A stretch of 64,000 nt of DNA from Sphingomonas colocasiae (GCF_019880585.1 NZ_JAINVV010000008.1:496001-560000), one strand, 5' to 3'; shown: positions 52,301-61,335, counted from the stretch's first letter. Translations and numbers: made by a program. The notes: generated from the letters alone by a model not told the origin.

Positions 52301-52592
52301 TCCGCCCGGCCAGCACCGCGTTGATCGTGCCGGCAAGCGCGACATCGCGTTCGGACACACCATCGGCATCGTGCGTGGTCAACCAGATATCGACCCGGTC
52401 ATGGACGTTGGACCATTCGGGATGATGATCGGCGGCGTCGGCCGCGACCGCGATTCCGGCCATGAAGCCGACCGCCTCGGTGCAGCTCGGGAAGCGCAGC
52501 CGGCGATACAGCGCATTGCGCGCCTCATCGAAAGCCCAGCCATCCAGGCCCGCCAGCGCCGCATCGCGCGCCTGTGTCGAGAGCGGGGTCAT
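52290..52592 (-). CDS. phhB: Pterin-4a-carbinolamine dehydratase
   Basis: A 100-residue PhhB/PCD with the active-site signature HHPEWSNVHDRVDIWLTTHD (H56, H57, H74). It dehydrates the 4a-hydroxytetrahydrobiopterin formed by phenylalanine hydroxylase so the cofactor can be recycled. ATG overlaps the stop of the aminotransferase gene by 4 bases, completing a phhA-aminotransferase-phhB operon. Confidence 0.95.
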   Translation of the reverse strand: MTPLSTQARDAALAGLDGWAFDEARNALYRRLRFPSCTEAVGFMAGIAVAADAADHHPEWSNVHDRVDIWLTTHDADGVSERDVALAGTINAVLAGRSDL

Positions 52593-53776
52593 GCGTAAAC
52601 CCTCAGCAGCGGCGCAGCCGCCTCGACGAACCGCTCGATATTCTCCTCGGTCAGCCCGGCGATATTGATGCGCCCATTGCCCGCCATATAGATGCCATGC
52701 ATCTCGCGCAGCTCGGTCACCGCCTCGGGCGAGAAGGGCAGCAGCGCGAACATGCCGGTCTGCCGCGCCGCGCCGGCGAACAGCGGATGGCTCTCGGCCA
52801 GCTTCTCGCGCAGCCGCGAAATACGATCGCGCATTTCGTCGAGCTCCGCGTGCCAGAGCGCGACGAGTTCGGGACGCTCCAGGATGACGCGGACGATCGC
52901 AGCGCCATGATCGGGCGGCATCGACCAGATGCCGCGCGCCACCACCAGCATGTTGTCGCGCGCGATCTGCGTCGCGTCCGCTGTCTGGCCCTGCACCCAG
53001 AGCGCGCCGACACGCTCGCGATAGAGGCCGAAATTCTTGTCGCAGGAATAGGCGAGCAAAGCCTCGTCGCAGGCGGCGAGCAGACGGCGCGCCAGCCCCG
53101 CATCCTCTTCCAGCCCGCGGCCCAGGCCCTGATAGGCCAGGTCGATCAGCGGCACGAGGCCGCGACGCGCGCAGAGTTCGGCCAGCGCTTCCGCCTGCCC
53201 CTCGTCCAGCTCGGCGCCGGTGGGATTGTGCGACGATCCATGGACCAGCACGACGTCACCGGGCTCGGCGCTTTCCAGCGCGTTCATCATCGCGCCGAAT
53301 TCGATCCGCTGCGTTTCCGCGTCGAAAAAGGGATGGGTGAGGATCTCGAGCCCGGCGCCCGCGAAGATCGGCGCGTGATTGGGCCAGGTGGGCGTGCCCG
53401 TCCAGATCCGCGCGCCGGGGCGCGATTGCGCGACGAGCTCGGCCGCCAGCCGCAGCGCGCCGGTTCCGCCCGGCGTCTGCACGCCGCCCAGCCGCGACGA
53501 TCCCGCCATCTCCGCACCGAATATGATCGGTTCAAGCAGTTGCACGAAGCCGACATCGCCATCGGCGCCCAGATAGGATTTGCTCTCCTGCGTCTCGAGC
53601 AGGATGTGCTCCGCCGCCTTCACCGCCTTCAACACGGGGGTGGCGCCATCGTCGTCGCGATAGATGCCGACGCCCAGATCGATCTTGCCGGGGCGCGGAT
53701 CGTCACGATGAAGCACGATCAGCCGCAACAGGCCGTCGGCGGGTTGGGGCGAGAGCCCCGAAAACAATGTGGTCAT
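52589..53776 (-). CDS. tyrB: Aromatic amino acid aminotransferase (class I)
   Basis: A 395-residue PLP enzyme of the aspartate/tyrosine transaminase family. PLP is bound by K247 (YSCDKNFGLYRERVG), with N184 (HNPTG), D212 and Y215 (IDLAYQG) and R255 as cofactor contacts. GVGIYRDDDGATPVLKAVKAAE is the usual start. In this operon it would convert tyrosine to 4-hydroxyphenylpyruvate after PhhA acts. Overlaps both neighbours by 4 bases. Confidence 0.94.
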   Translation of the reverse strand: MTTLFSGLSPQPADGLLRLIVLHRDDPRPGKIDLGVGIYRDDDGATPVLKAVKAAEHILLETQESKSYLGADGDVGFVQLLEPIIFGAEMAGSSRLGGVQTPGGTGALRLAAELVAQSRPGARIWTGTPTWPNHAPIFAGAGLEILTHPFFDAETQRIEFGAMMNALESAEPGDVVLVHGSSHNPTGAELDEGQAEALAELCARRGLVPLIDLAYQGLGRGLEEDAGLARRLLAACDEALLAYSCDKNFGLYRERVGALWVQGQTADATQIARDNMLVVARGIWSMPPDHGAAIVRVILERPELVALWHAELDEMRDRISRLREKLAESHPLFAGAARQTGMFALLPFSPEAVTELREMHGIYMAGNGRINIAGLTEENIERFVEAAAPLLRVYA

Positions 53777-54642
53777 GCAGCGGACTCCAGACGCGAATGC
53801 GCATAGGCCTGGGTGCCATGCGTAAATACGACGTCGTCCGCAAGCACATCGTCGGTCTTCAGGTCGGTCGCGTCGGCGAGCGACGCATAGATCGGCGCGA
53901 AATCGGTCTCCAGCGTCTGGCGCAACAGATCTTCGAAGCTATCGATGACGAAATAGGTCTGCTGATAATCGTCGATGCGATAGTCGGTCCGCATCACGCG
54001 CTGCAGATCGAAGCCGATCCGGTTGGGCGACGGGTCGTCGAGCGCGAAGCGCGATTCACCGAAGGACGAGACGATGCCCGCGCCATAGAGCTTGAGCGCG
54101 TCGCCGTCGCGGATCAGCCCGAATTCGACGGTATACCAATAGAGCCGCGCGAGCTGCTTGATCATGCCCAGCTTGGCGGCGCGCAGGCCGCCCTCGCCAT
54201 AGGCCTGCATATAATCGGCGAACACCGGATGCGCGAGCAGCGGCACATGGCCGAACACGTCGTGGAAGATGTCGGGTTCCTGCAGATAGTCGATCTGCTC
54301 GGGCGTGCGGATGAAGCGGCCCGCGACGAAGCGGCGATTGGCGAGGTGATCGAAGAACACCTCGTCAGGCACCAGCCCGGGGACGGCCACGACCTGCCAG
54401 CCGGTGGCCTTCATCAGCCGGTCCGACAATTCGTCGAAATCGGGAATGCCCGGGCGCGACATGCGCAGGATATCCAGCCCGTCCATGAAGGCGGGAACGA
54501 CCCGCGATGGCAGCATCTCCGCCTGTCGCGCGAACAGCGTATCCCACATCGCATGTTCGTCGGGCGTGTACGACGCCCAATCCTGCGGAACGGTCCAATC
54601 CTCGGCGGAGCCGGGGGGGCGAATGAGATCTGATCCAGCCAT
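53773..54642 (-). CDS. phhA: Phenylalanine 4-monooxygenase
   Basis: A 289-residue bacterial phenylalanine hydroxylase. Iron ligands H127 and H132 (IFHDVFGHVP) and E173 (WYTVEFGL) are present, plus FAGRFIRTPEQIDYLQEPD upstream. It converts phenylalanine to tyrosine with tetrahydropterin. An ATG six codons earlier is possible, but a perfect TATAAT would then lie inside the gene; the shorter start, six bases after that box, suggests a leaderless message. Divergent from an Lrp/AsnC gene, its probable activator. Confidence 0.95.
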   Translation of the reverse strand: MAGSDLIRPPGSAEDWTVPQDWASYTPDEHAMWDTLFARQAEMLPSRVVPAFMDGLDILRMSRPGIPDFDELSDRLMKATGWQVVAVPGLVPDEVFFDHLANRRFVAGRFIRTPEQIDYLQEPDIFHDVFGHVPLLAHPVFADYMQAYGEGGLRAAKLGMIKQLARLYWYTVEFGLIRDGDALKLYGAGIVSSFGESRFALDDPSPNRIGFDLQRVMRTDYRIDDYQQTYFVIDSFEDLLRQTLETDFAPIYASLADATDLKTDDVLADDVVFTHGTQAYAHSRLESAA

Positions 54643-54648
54643 GATGCG

Positions 54649-54654
54649 ATTATA
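54649..54654 (-). promoter_or_regulatory. -10 box TATAAT immediately before phhA
   Basis: Perfect consensus TATAAT ending six bases upstream of the phhA ATG, which puts transcription start at or next to the initiation codon. No good -35 hexamer lies 16-18 bases further upstream, suggesting dependence on an activator. Confidence 0.55.
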
Positions 54655-54689
54655 CGCCATTCATGCGAAATATGATTCCTGATTCGTCG

Positions 54690-54707
54690 CAATCCGCGTA
54701 AGGATTG
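54690..54707. promoter_or_regulatory. Candidate Lrp-type operator CAATCC-N6-GGATTG
   Basis: Perfect 6-base arms in the 93-base divergent region between phhA and the Lrp/AsnC regulator gene, about 40 bases upstream of the phhA -10 box. Similar TTC/GAATC tracts flank it, as expected for a multi-dimer Lrp-family protein. Inference from position. Confidence 0.45.
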
Positions 54708-54735
54708 AAGAGGATTCATCGGAAACCCGGATTTT

Positions 54736-55206
54736 ATGAAAGAAACTTATCAGCTTGATGCCGTCGATCGTCGCATCCTCGCGGCGCTGCAGGACGATGC
54801 TTCGATCAGCCATGCCGCGCTTGCCGAACGCGTCGGCGCCTCGACCGCGTCCTGCTGGCGGCGGATCAAGGCGCTGGAGGGGGCAGGGGTGCTCACCCGC
54901 ACCGTCCGGCTGGTCGATGCCGGCATGGTCGGGCGCGGGGTCAATGTGATCTGCCATATCCGCATGCGCGGCCACACCGCCGAGGGCGTGGAGGCGTTCG
55001 AAAGCTTCGTGCGATCGCGCCCCGAGATCCTAGAATGCTATTCGATGTCGGGCGACTGGGATTATCTGCTGCGCATCTCGGTTTGCGACGTCGCCGACTA
55101 TGAGCATTTCCTGATGCGCACGCTGCTGCGCCATCCCTCGGTCGCGACCGGCGCCTCGCATTTCGCGCTGGGCCAGGTGAAATACACCACCGCCATTCCG
55201 GTGTGA
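54736..55206 (+). CDS. Lrp/AsnC-family regulator of the phenylalanine operon
   Basis: A 156-residue feast/famine regulator: helix-turn-helix (about 6-60; LDAVDRRILAALQDDASISHAALAERVGAST) and a RAM ligand domain (VICHIRMRG, ILECYSMSGDWDYLLRISVCDVADYEHFL). The GDWDYLL stretch is the standard effector-binding region. ATG start. Divergence from phhA with a dyad between them points to sensing phenylalanine or tyrosine. Confidence 0.93.
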   Translation: MKETYQLDAVDRRILAALQDDASISHAALAERVGASTASCWRRIKALEGAGVLTRTVRLVDAGMVGRGVNVICHIRMRGHTAEGVEAFESFVRSRPEILECYSMSGDWDYLLRISVCDVADYEHFLMRTLLRHPSVATGASHFALGQVKYTTAIPV

Positions 55207-55210
55207 TCCT

Positions 55211-56017
55211 TTACGCGGCCTCCGCCCAGCGATCGCGATAGGCGCGCAGCGCCAGAAACACCGTGCGATCGTCGCCCTCCGGATCGAGCATGGGATCGAG
55301 CTCGGCCAGACGCGCGCGCAGGGCCGGGCTCGCGCAACGGAGGAACGGGTTGATCCGGCCCTCCTCCGCCAATGTGGTGAAACGCAAGCGATCCGGCGGC
55401 AGGTCCGCGATTTCGCTCGCGAGCGCGCGGACATCGTCGTTGCCCGGCTCGACATGCGCGGCGAAGCGCAGATTGCGCGCGAGATAGTCGTGGCCCGGAT
55501 AGACGATCGTTTCCTCCGCCAATGCGGCGGCGAGCGTCGTCAGCGTATCGAACAAGGTCGGCGCATGGCCGCCATAGCCGCAATTGCCTGCACCGGCCGC
55601 GAACAGCGTATCGCCGGAAATGAGGAAGGGGATTCCGCCTTCCTCTCCGCGCAATGCGATATGCGCCATGGTGTGCCCGGGCGTTGCCAACACCTGCAAT
55701 CTTACCGTCTCGCCGACCATGATCTCGTCTCCGTCACACAGCATGCGGTCTATGGGCAGGATCGTGCCGGCGGCCGCCAGCGGCGCCATGATCAGCACAT
55801 CACTATCCGCCTTCATCGCGGCATTGCGCCCGGCATGATCCCAATGTTCGTGCGTGTTGACGACCGCGGTCAGCCGCAGCCCGTTGGCGGCGACCGCCGC
55901 GCGCACGGCTTCATCGTCATAGGGATCGACCGACACCGCCTCACGGGTTTCGGGGCAGAAGACGATATGGTGGAAATGATCGAAGCGCGTGCCGGGCCGG
56001 AGCGGCAGCACCGCCAT
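55211..56017 (-). CDS. MBL-fold hydrolase, hydroxyacylglutathione hydrolase-like
   Basis: A 268-residue metallo-beta-lactamase-fold enzyme with the glyoxalase II motif THEHWDH (H56, H58, D60, H61), the second-site CGDTLFAAG and PGHDY motifs, and a C-terminal NPFLR region typical of GloB. It would hydrolyse S-lactoyl- or another acyl-glutathione thioester. ATG overlaps the SRPBCC gene stop; a GTG one codon earlier is equally possible. In operon with the SRPBCC and Lrp-type genes, so the substrate may belong to that pathway. Confidence 0.9.
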   Translation of the reverse strand: MAVLPLRPGTRFDHFHHIVFCPETREAVSVDPYDDEAVRAAVAANGLRLTAVVNTHEHWDHAGRNAAMKADSDVLIMAPLAAAGTILPIDRMLCDGDEIMVGETVRLQVLATPGHTMAHIALRGEEGGIPFLISGDTLFAAGAGNCGYGGHAPTLFDTLTTLAAALAEETIVYPGHDYLARNLRFAAHVEPGNDDVRALASEIADLPPDRLRFTTLAEEGRINPFLRCASPALRARLAELDPMLDPEGDDRTVFLALRAYRDRWAEAA

Positions 56018-56463
56018 CACCAGTCGCCCGAGGCCAGCGCGTCGCGCAGATTGCCGAAGAACAGCGTGTAGTTCGCCTCCGACATGGCGCGCGCCTCGTC
56101 CTCCGCCACGTCGACGGGCACGAAGGTCGATCGCGCGAGCAGTATCGACGCGTTCGGGCCGGCGGGGATCACCTTGGCGAAACCGAGATAGCCGGCGAAG
56201 GGCACGATATCGCCGGTGTCGACGATCTCGAAGGTCATCTCCATCGCCTGCGGGTCGAAATGTACGAGCTTTTCCTTCACGATGCCGTCGCCCAGATGCC
56301 CCTCCGTCCGCATGGTGCGGACCATGCCGAGCCCTTCACCCTCGAACTCGATCGACGAGACGAAGCCGAGTTCGGCGCGGCGCTGGCCATCCTCGGTCGC
56401 GAACAGCCGCCACAGGCGTTCGGCGGACGCGTCGAAGCGGGAGGCGCGTTCGATCGTGATCAT
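56017..56463 (-). CDS. SRPBCC-family protein
   Basis: A 148-residue START/Bet v 1-like protein: opening FDASAERLWRLFATEDG, a hydrophobic cavity, and the closing helix DEARAMSEANYTLFFGNLRDAL. It is clearly related to the second SRPBCC gene 5 kb away, sharing YLGFAKVIPAGP against YLGFARVVPAGP. Such proteins bind hydrophobic ligands and may catalyse cyclisation or carry intermediates. ATG start behind GGAGG, overlapping the Lrp-type gene by 4 bases and the GloB-like gene by one. Confidence 0.86.
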   Translation of the reverse strand: MITIERASRFDASAERLWRLFATEDGQRRAELGFVSSIEFEGEGLGMVRTMRTEGHLGDGIVKEKLVHFDPQAMEMTFEIVDTGDIVPFAGYLGFAKVIPAGPNASILLARSTFVPVDVAEDEARAMSEANYTLFFGNLRDALASGDW

Positions 56464-57026
56464 TGCCCCTTCCCTCCCTTGGCGAGCACGGCGCCGCGCG
56501 CGCCTTTGTCCAGTTCCCATTGCAGTCGCATCTTGTGGACCTTGAGCACCATCGCGGTCTCCACCGCGGCGATATCGGGCTGGCCGTAACAATGGTCGAT
56601 CAGGAAGGTTCGATAGTCCTCGTGCGATCGATGATAGGTCGCCAGGCCGATATCGAAACGGCCCAGCGTCATGATCAGGTAGAAGACTTCGGGCACGTCG
56701 CTCAGCCGGGCGATCAGCGCCTCGATATCGGCGCCCGGCGCCGCGTTGATGAAGGTCTGGGCATTGAACGCGTAACCGAACGCTTCGGGCAACGCTTCCG
56801 CCTGGATGGTGATGACATTGTCGTCGATCAACTGACGGACGCGGTTGCGCACCGTTCCTTCGGACACACCGACCGCGGCCGCGATGTTGGAATAGGGCAT
56901 CCGCCCATCCTGCTGGAGCAGGCGGATGATGCGGCTGTTGAGCTCATGCGTATCGTCCACGCCCGCCGATGCCAAAGGGGGACTTTCGCCCCCGCGCCGC
57001 GCGCCGCCCCGTCCCTTTTCAGCCAT
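56460..57026 (-). CDS. Lrp/AsnC-family transcriptional regulator
   Basis: A 188-residue regulator. After a basic, disordered start of about 25 residues, a helix-turn-helix (ELNSRIIRLLQQDGRMPYSNIAAAVGVSEGTVRNRVRQL) is followed by a RAM domain (VFYLIMTLGRFDIGLATYHRSHEDYRTFL). ATG chosen over a GTG one codon earlier because GGAGG lies seven bases before it. Divergent from the KshA-like Rieske gene, so probably the local regulator; effector unknown. Confidence 0.9.
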   Translation of the reverse strand: MAEKGRGGARRGGESPPLASAGVDDTHELNSRIIRLLQQDGRMPYSNIAAAVGVSEGTVRNRVRQLIDDNVITIQAEALPEAFGYAFNAQTFINAAPGADIEALIARLSDVPEVFYLIMTLGRFDIGLATYHRSHEDYRTFLIDHCYGQPDIAAVETAMVLKVHKMRLQWELDKGARGAVLAKGGKGQ

Positions 57027-57153
57027 CACCCTGCCTCCCGGCGCTTTTCGGATCCACCATCACCAACTAGCCCAACGCAGCGCTTTCCGCAACATATACC
57101 TACATGATTTGCGCATTCCTCATCCAATTAGGCCATACAGTGATGAATCCTTA

Positions 57154-57182
57154 TTGACTCGCCCGAAATCGAGGCATATCCA
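57154..57182 (+). promoter_or_regulatory. Candidate promoter of the KshA-like Rieske operon (TTGACT-N17-TATCCA)
   Basis: A near-consensus -35 and a modest -10 with ideal 17-base spacing, giving transcription start about 30 bases before the Rieske TTG codon. It lies in the 193-base region divergent from the Lrp-type regulator gene. Confidence 0.4.
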
Positions 57183-57219
57183 CAATGCAGCCCGGCACAC
57201 GGGCCTTCAGGAGAATGAT

Positions 57220-58215
57220 TTGACCCAGGTTGCGCCCAGATTCGCGGCCCGCTCGCTCGCGCCCCAGCCGGAGGGAACCGACGGCCTGTTCAGCCAGACC
57301 TGGTTTCCGGTCTGCCGCTCGGACGAAGTCGTCGCCGGCCAGGTGCAGGGTTTCGACTTTCTGGGCGGACGGGTGATCGTGATCCGCGACGACGATGGCC
57401 AGGCGCGCGTGCTCAGCGCCTATTGCCCGCATATGGGCGCTGACCTCTGCACCGGCGAGATGATCGACGGCACGGTCCGCTGCCCCTTTCATTTCTGGCG
57501 CTACGATGCCGATGGTCGCTGCATCGCGACGGGATCAGGTGATCCGACGCCGCCGACCGCGCGGCTCTTCGCCTTTCCCACGGCCGAGCGCTATGGCTGC
57601 ATCTTCGCCTTCAACGGTGAAACGCCGCTGTTCGACATTCCCGATTTTCCCGACGCGCCGAAAAAGCTGATCTGGAAGACCGGCGAATATGATCGCGAGA
57701 TGCCGGCCGATCCCTGGGTGATCTGCTGCAACACGCCCGACATGCAGCACATCCAGGTCGTCCACGGCATCAGCTTCGACAATGGCATGCCCCATGATCG
57801 CGTCGAATGGACCCCCCATTCGATGGTCTACGAATTCGACGGAACGATGCGCGACGGATCGGCGATCCGTTTCCGCGTCGGCATATTCGGCGCCAATATC
57901 TATTGGCAGGACGGCTATATCGACGGCCGCTGGTTCGGCTTCGTCGCGCCGATGGGGCTTCCCCGCCCCGGCAATTCGCGCCTGTTCTTCACCGTGGGCG
58001 TCGAGGACGACGGCAGCGATCCGCCGGCGGCGCGTGAATTTCTCGACGCGATGTACGCACTCGAAGTGCATGTCGCGACCGAGGATCTGCCGATCATCGA
58101 ACATGCCCGCTTCAAGCCCGGCACGCTGACGCGCAGCGACCAGACGCTCGCGCGCTTCCTGCAATATCTGCGCGACTATCCGCGCGCCCATCCGTCGGCG
58201 GCCTTTATCAGCTGA
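57220..58215 (+). CDS. Rieske non-haem iron oxygenase (KshA-like)
   Basis: A 331-residue oxygenase component. The Rieske cluster is bound by C69/H71 (YCPHMGADL) and C88/H91 (CPFHFW). The catalytic iron motif NTPDMQHIQVVHG (D174, H177, H182) follows the N-x2-D-x2-H-x4-H pattern of 3-ketosteroid 9alpha-hydroxylase and similar single-component-type oxygenases. TTG start set by AGGAGA at six bases. It heads an operon with an NTF2-like protein, TonB receptor, RidA, SRPBCC and FAD enzymes; the substrate is probably a polycyclic or terpenoid-like compound, not established. Confidence 0.92.
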   Translation: MTQVAPRFAARSLAPQPEGTDGLFSQTWFPVCRSDEVVAGQVQGFDFLGGRVIVIRDDDGQARVLSAYCPHMGADLCTGEMIDGTVRCPFHFWRYDADGRCIATGSGDPTPPTARLFAFPTAERYGCIFAFNGETPLFDIPDFPDAPKKLIWKTGEYDREMPADPWVICCNTPDMQHIQVVHGISFDNGMPHDRVEWTPHSMVYEFDGTMRDGSAIRFRVGIFGANIYWQDGYIDGRWFGFVAPMGLPRPGNSRLFFTVGVEDDGSDPPAAREFLDAMYALEVHVATEDLPIIEHARFKPGTLTRSDQTLARFLQYLRDYPRAHPSAAFIS

Positions 58216-58239
58216 CGCTCAACCCAAGGGGAAACGATC

Positions 58240-58680
58240 ATGAGGGGCGGCATCACCGACAGCGACCTGACCGAAATCCTGGCCTTGTGCCCGCGCCTCT
58301 ACGCGGCCGTGGGCTGGAACGCGGCGCAGGCGCCCGACTGGGAGACCTTCCGCGCCTGCTGTCATCCGCAGGCGATCCTGGCGCCGTTGAGCGCGGGTGC
58401 GGCCGCGACGATCGCCATCGAGGATTTCATCGGCGCGATGACCGCCCAACGCGCTTCCGGCGAACTGGTCGATTTCAACGAAGTCGAGCTCGGCCGCCAT
58501 GTCGAGGCATTCGGCAACGTCGCCGGTGTGCGCAGCAGCTTCGCCGCCGTCATGAACGGGGTCGAGCGGCGCGGCGTCACCTTCGCGCAGATCGTCCGAC
58601 ACGAGGGCCGCTGGCTGATCCTGTCGGCGATCTGGGACAATGAGGCGGAAGACCGCCCGGTTCCGGCCGATCTCGCCTGA
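58240..58680 (+). CDS. NTF2-like (SnoaL/limonene-epoxide-hydrolase fold) protein
   Basis: A 146-residue small alpha+beta barrel protein of the NTF2 superfamily: DWETFRACCHPQAILAPL, IEDFIGAMTAQRA, and the late RHEGRWLILSAIWDNE. Fold members include ring-hydroxylating dioxygenase beta subunits, ketosteroid isomerase and SnoaL cyclases; no catalytic set is clear here. It lies 24 bases after the Rieske gene with GGGG/GGAAA before its ATG, so a role on the same substrate or as a partner is likely. Confidence 0.8.
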   Translation: MRGGITDSDLTEILALCPRLYAAVGWNAAQAPDWETFRACCHPQAILAPLSAGAAATIAIEDFIGAMTAQRASGELVDFNEVELGRHVEAFGNVAGVRSSFAAVMNGVERRGVTFAQIVRHEGRWLILSAIWDNEAEDRPVPADLA

Positions 58681-58721
58681 CCGGCGGAAAAAACACGAGC
58701 ATAAGACCAGGGAGGGACATC

Positions 58722-60914
58722 ATGGGGAAAGCATATCGATCGCGGGGAACCGCCGGGCTGATCGCCATCGCGATCGCCACCGCATTCGGGGGCGCCGGGG
58801 TCGCGCGTGCGCAGGACACAGCCGGGGCGAGCGAGGACGGCATCGCCGACATCGTCGTCACGGCGCGCCAGCGCGAGGAGAATCTGCAGGAGATTCCGGA
58901 TTCGATCACGGCATTCTCCGCCAGCACGATCGCGGAACGCCGGCTGCAACGGATCGACGACTTCCTGGCGCTGACGTCCAATGTGCGGATCAACAACGAT
59001 CAGGATACCGCGACCAACAATATCTCGATCCGCGGCCTGGGATCGAACCGCAACCAGGCGGCCGCGGTCGCCTTTTCGATCGACGGCGTCGTGCTGCCCG
59101 ATTCCGACGCCTTCACCATGGACCTGTCCGACGTGGAGCGCGTCGAGGTGCTGAAGGGGCCGCAGGGCGCGTTGTACGGCAAGGGTGCCATCGCCGGCGC
59201 GATCAACATCACCACCAAGAAGCCGACCAACGAGATGGAGGGCGAGGTGAAGGCCGGCTATGCCAGCGGCAACGCATGGCGGGTGTTCGGGGCGCTGAGT
59301 GGGCCGATCGTCGACGATGTGGTGCTGGCGCGCGTCTCGATCTCGCACCGCGACGGCGACGGCACCATCGTCAACCGGCTCGACGGGCGCGGACTAGACC
59401 GCAATCGACAGACCCGCGTCACCGGCCGTGTCATCGTCAACCCCAGCCCGGATTTCAGCATCGACCTGCGCGCGTCGCACACCAAGGAACGCGGCGGCGC
59501 CACCTGGTTCAGCCTGGTCAACGTGCTCGGCACCAGCGGCGGAGAGATCACCAGCGCGATGGCGCGCATCCGCCCGAACCTGGATGGGGAATCGATCACC
59601 CGGCGCAAGGTGACCGACCTGTCGATGACGCTCAGCTACGACACCGCGATCGGCACGCTCAGCGCGATCAGCGCCTATGACAAGATCGACGTCTACTTCA
59701 ATCAGGACCTCGACATCTCGCCCTTCCCGATGGTGCCGACCGCCGCGCAGGATCGCGTGACCAGGAGCTTCAGCCAGGAAGTGCGGCTGACCTCTCCCGG
59801 CGACCAGCCGCTGCGTTACATCGTCGGCGCCTACTACCAGCATTCGAAGCGCGACATCGACACCTTCGCCGAGCTCGATTTCTGCCTGTTCGTCGCGAGT
59901 TGCTTCAGCGGCCCCGCCGGCGGTTTCGTCTCGGGCGGCGTCATTCCGGCGGTGCTTGCCGACAATCGCATCACCTTCAAGCAATATGCGCTGTTCGGCC
60001 AGATCAACTACGACATCATGGAGACGCTCGAGCTGACCGCGGCGCTGCGCTACGACACCAACAAGGCGCGGATCGACGACTATCAGGCGTCGATGGTCGA
60101 TCGCGACACCTTCTCCAAGCTCCAGCCCAAAGTGTCGCTCGCCTACAAGCCGTCCGAGGCGCTGACGCTCTACGGCACCTATTCGCAGGGCTTCAAGAGC
60201 GGCAGCTTCAATCCGGCATCGGCGGGCCCCGCCTTCCCGCGCGTGATCGGGCAGGAAAGCTCGCGCAACTACGAGATCGGCGTGAAGACGAGCTGGCTAG
60301 ACCGGCGCCTGATCTTCAACGCCGCGGCTTTCTACACCGAGCATCTCAACCCGCAGATCTTCCAGCTCGACGCGGCGACGCTCACCCAGGGCTCGCTCAA
60401 CGCCCGGCGATCGGAGATCAAGGGCCTCGAGCTGGAACTGAACGCGCGCCCGGCGCGCGGTTTCGATCTCAACGCCTCGTTCGGGTACATCGACGCGAAG
60501 ATCACGGACTTCAACGGCACCGCCGCCTATGTCGGCCAGCAACTGCCAAACGCGCCCAAATTCACGTTGAACATCGGCGCGCAATATCGCCATCCGCTGA
60601 GCGACGCGATCGAGGGCCGCATGCGCCTCGATTTCGCGGCGGTCGGGCGGCAATCCTTCCAGGATTTCCAGCTCCCCTCCAGCCCCGATGTCTATCTGTT
60701 CCAGAAAAGCTACGGCACGCTCGATGCGACATTGGGGCTGGACGGCGCCAACTGGAGCGCGTCGCTGTTCGTCAAGAACCTGACCAAACGGCATTACGCC
60801 ACCTCCGCCTTCTCGCGGTATATCTTCGCGGCCGGTTTCGTCCCGCTCAACGCCGACGCTGTACAGATCGACACCGGCCGGATCGTCGGCGGCGAACTCA
60901 GCTTCAGATTCTGA
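58722..60914 (+). CDS. TonB-dependent outer-membrane receptor
   Basis: A 730-residue receptor of the sphingomonad catabolic type. Signal peptide about 1-35 (ending GVARAQD), TonB box DIVVTARQREENLQEIP, plug (VEVLKGPQGALYGKGAIAGAINITTKKP) and barrel finishing in LSFRF. The N-terminal QREENLQEIPDSI is the common start of receptors tied to carbon-source uptake in Sphingomonadaceae. ATG with GGGAGGG. Being inside the Rieske operon, it probably brings in that oxygenase's substrate. Confidence 0.95.
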   Translation: MGKAYRSRGTAGLIAIAIATAFGGAGVARAQDTAGASEDGIADIVVTARQREENLQEIPDSITAFSASTIAERRLQRIDDFLALTSNVRINNDQDTATNNISIRGLGSNRNQAAAVAFSIDGVVLPDSDAFTMDLSDVERVEVLKGPQGALYGKGAIAGAINITTKKPTNEMEGEVKAGYASGNAWRVFGALSGPIVDDVVLARVSISHRDGDGTIVNRLDGRGLDRNRQTRVTGRVIVNPSPDFSIDLRASHTKERGGATWFSLVNVLGTSGGEITSAMARIRPNLDGESITRRKVTDLSMTLSYDTAIGTLSAISAYDKIDVYFNQDLDISPFPMVPTAAQDRVTRSFSQEVRLTSPGDQPLRYIVGAYYQHSKRDIDTFAELDFCLFVASCFSGPAGGFVSGGVIPAVLADNRITFKQYALFGQINYDIMETLELTAALRYDTNKARIDDYQASMVDRDTFSKLQPKVSLAYKPSEALTLYGTYSQGFKSGSFNPASAGPAFPRVIGQESSRNYEIGVKTSWLDRRLIFNAAAFYTEHLNPQIFQLDAATLTQGSLNARRSEIKGLELELNARPARGFDLNASFGYIDAKITDFNGTAAYVGQQLPNAPKFTLNIGAQYRHPLSDAIEGRMRLDFAAVGRQSFQDFQLPSSPDVYLFQKSYGTLDATLGLDGANWSASLFVKNLTKRHYATSAFSRYIFAAGFVPLNADAVQIDTGRIVGGELSFRF

Positions 60915-60928
60915 TCGGGAGAGGCACA

Positions 60929-61321
60929 GTGACGATCGACAGGCAAAGCTTCCATCTGGCGCCCGACGCCGAAAAGGCGTTCGGCTATGCCCAGGCGGTG
61001 CGGATCGGCGACCGGCTCCACATCTCCGGCTCGCTCAGCGTCGATGACGATTTCGCGCCGATCCATGCGGGCGACATGGCCGCACAGATCGGGCGGGTCT
61101 ACGACACCATAAGCCGCACGCTCACGGCGTTCGACGCCGGGTTCGCCAATGTCGTTTCCGAGCGGATCTTCGTGACCGACATGGACGCCTTCCTCGCCGC
61201 CAACCTTGCGCGGATCGCGGCCTATGCCGGGTGCGACCTGCCCGCGGCCACCGCCGTCGAGGTGCGCCGCCTCGCCTTTTCCGAATGCCTGATCGAAGTG
61301 GAGATCATGGCAGCGCTCTGA
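60929..61321 (+). CDS. ridA: RidA-family (YjgF) protein
   Basis: A 130-residue Rid-family protein: AFGYAQAVRIGDRLHISGSLSVDD, FANVVSERIFVTDMDAF, and the end AAATAVEVRRLAFSECLIEVEIMAA, with the conserved arginine shifted as in RidA-related subgroups. Rid enzymes hydrolyse reactive enamine/imine intermediates. GTG start with GGAGAGG upstream. Its presence suggests the adjacent FAD oxidoreductase makes an imine. Confidence 0.88.
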   Translation: MTIDRQSFHLAPDAEKAFGYAQAVRIGDRLHISGSLSVDDDFAPIHAGDMAAQIGRVYDTISRTLTAFDAGFANVVSERIFVTDMDAFLAANLARIAAYAGCDLPAATAVEVRRLAFSECLIEVEIMAAL

Positions 61322-61335
61322 ACGCGGAGATCCCG

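Noticed and set aside
56926-57219. N-terminal extension of the KshA-like Rieske oxygenase
   Set aside because: It overlaps the Lrp-type gene in antisense and has no family homology; the TTG behind AGGAGA fits.
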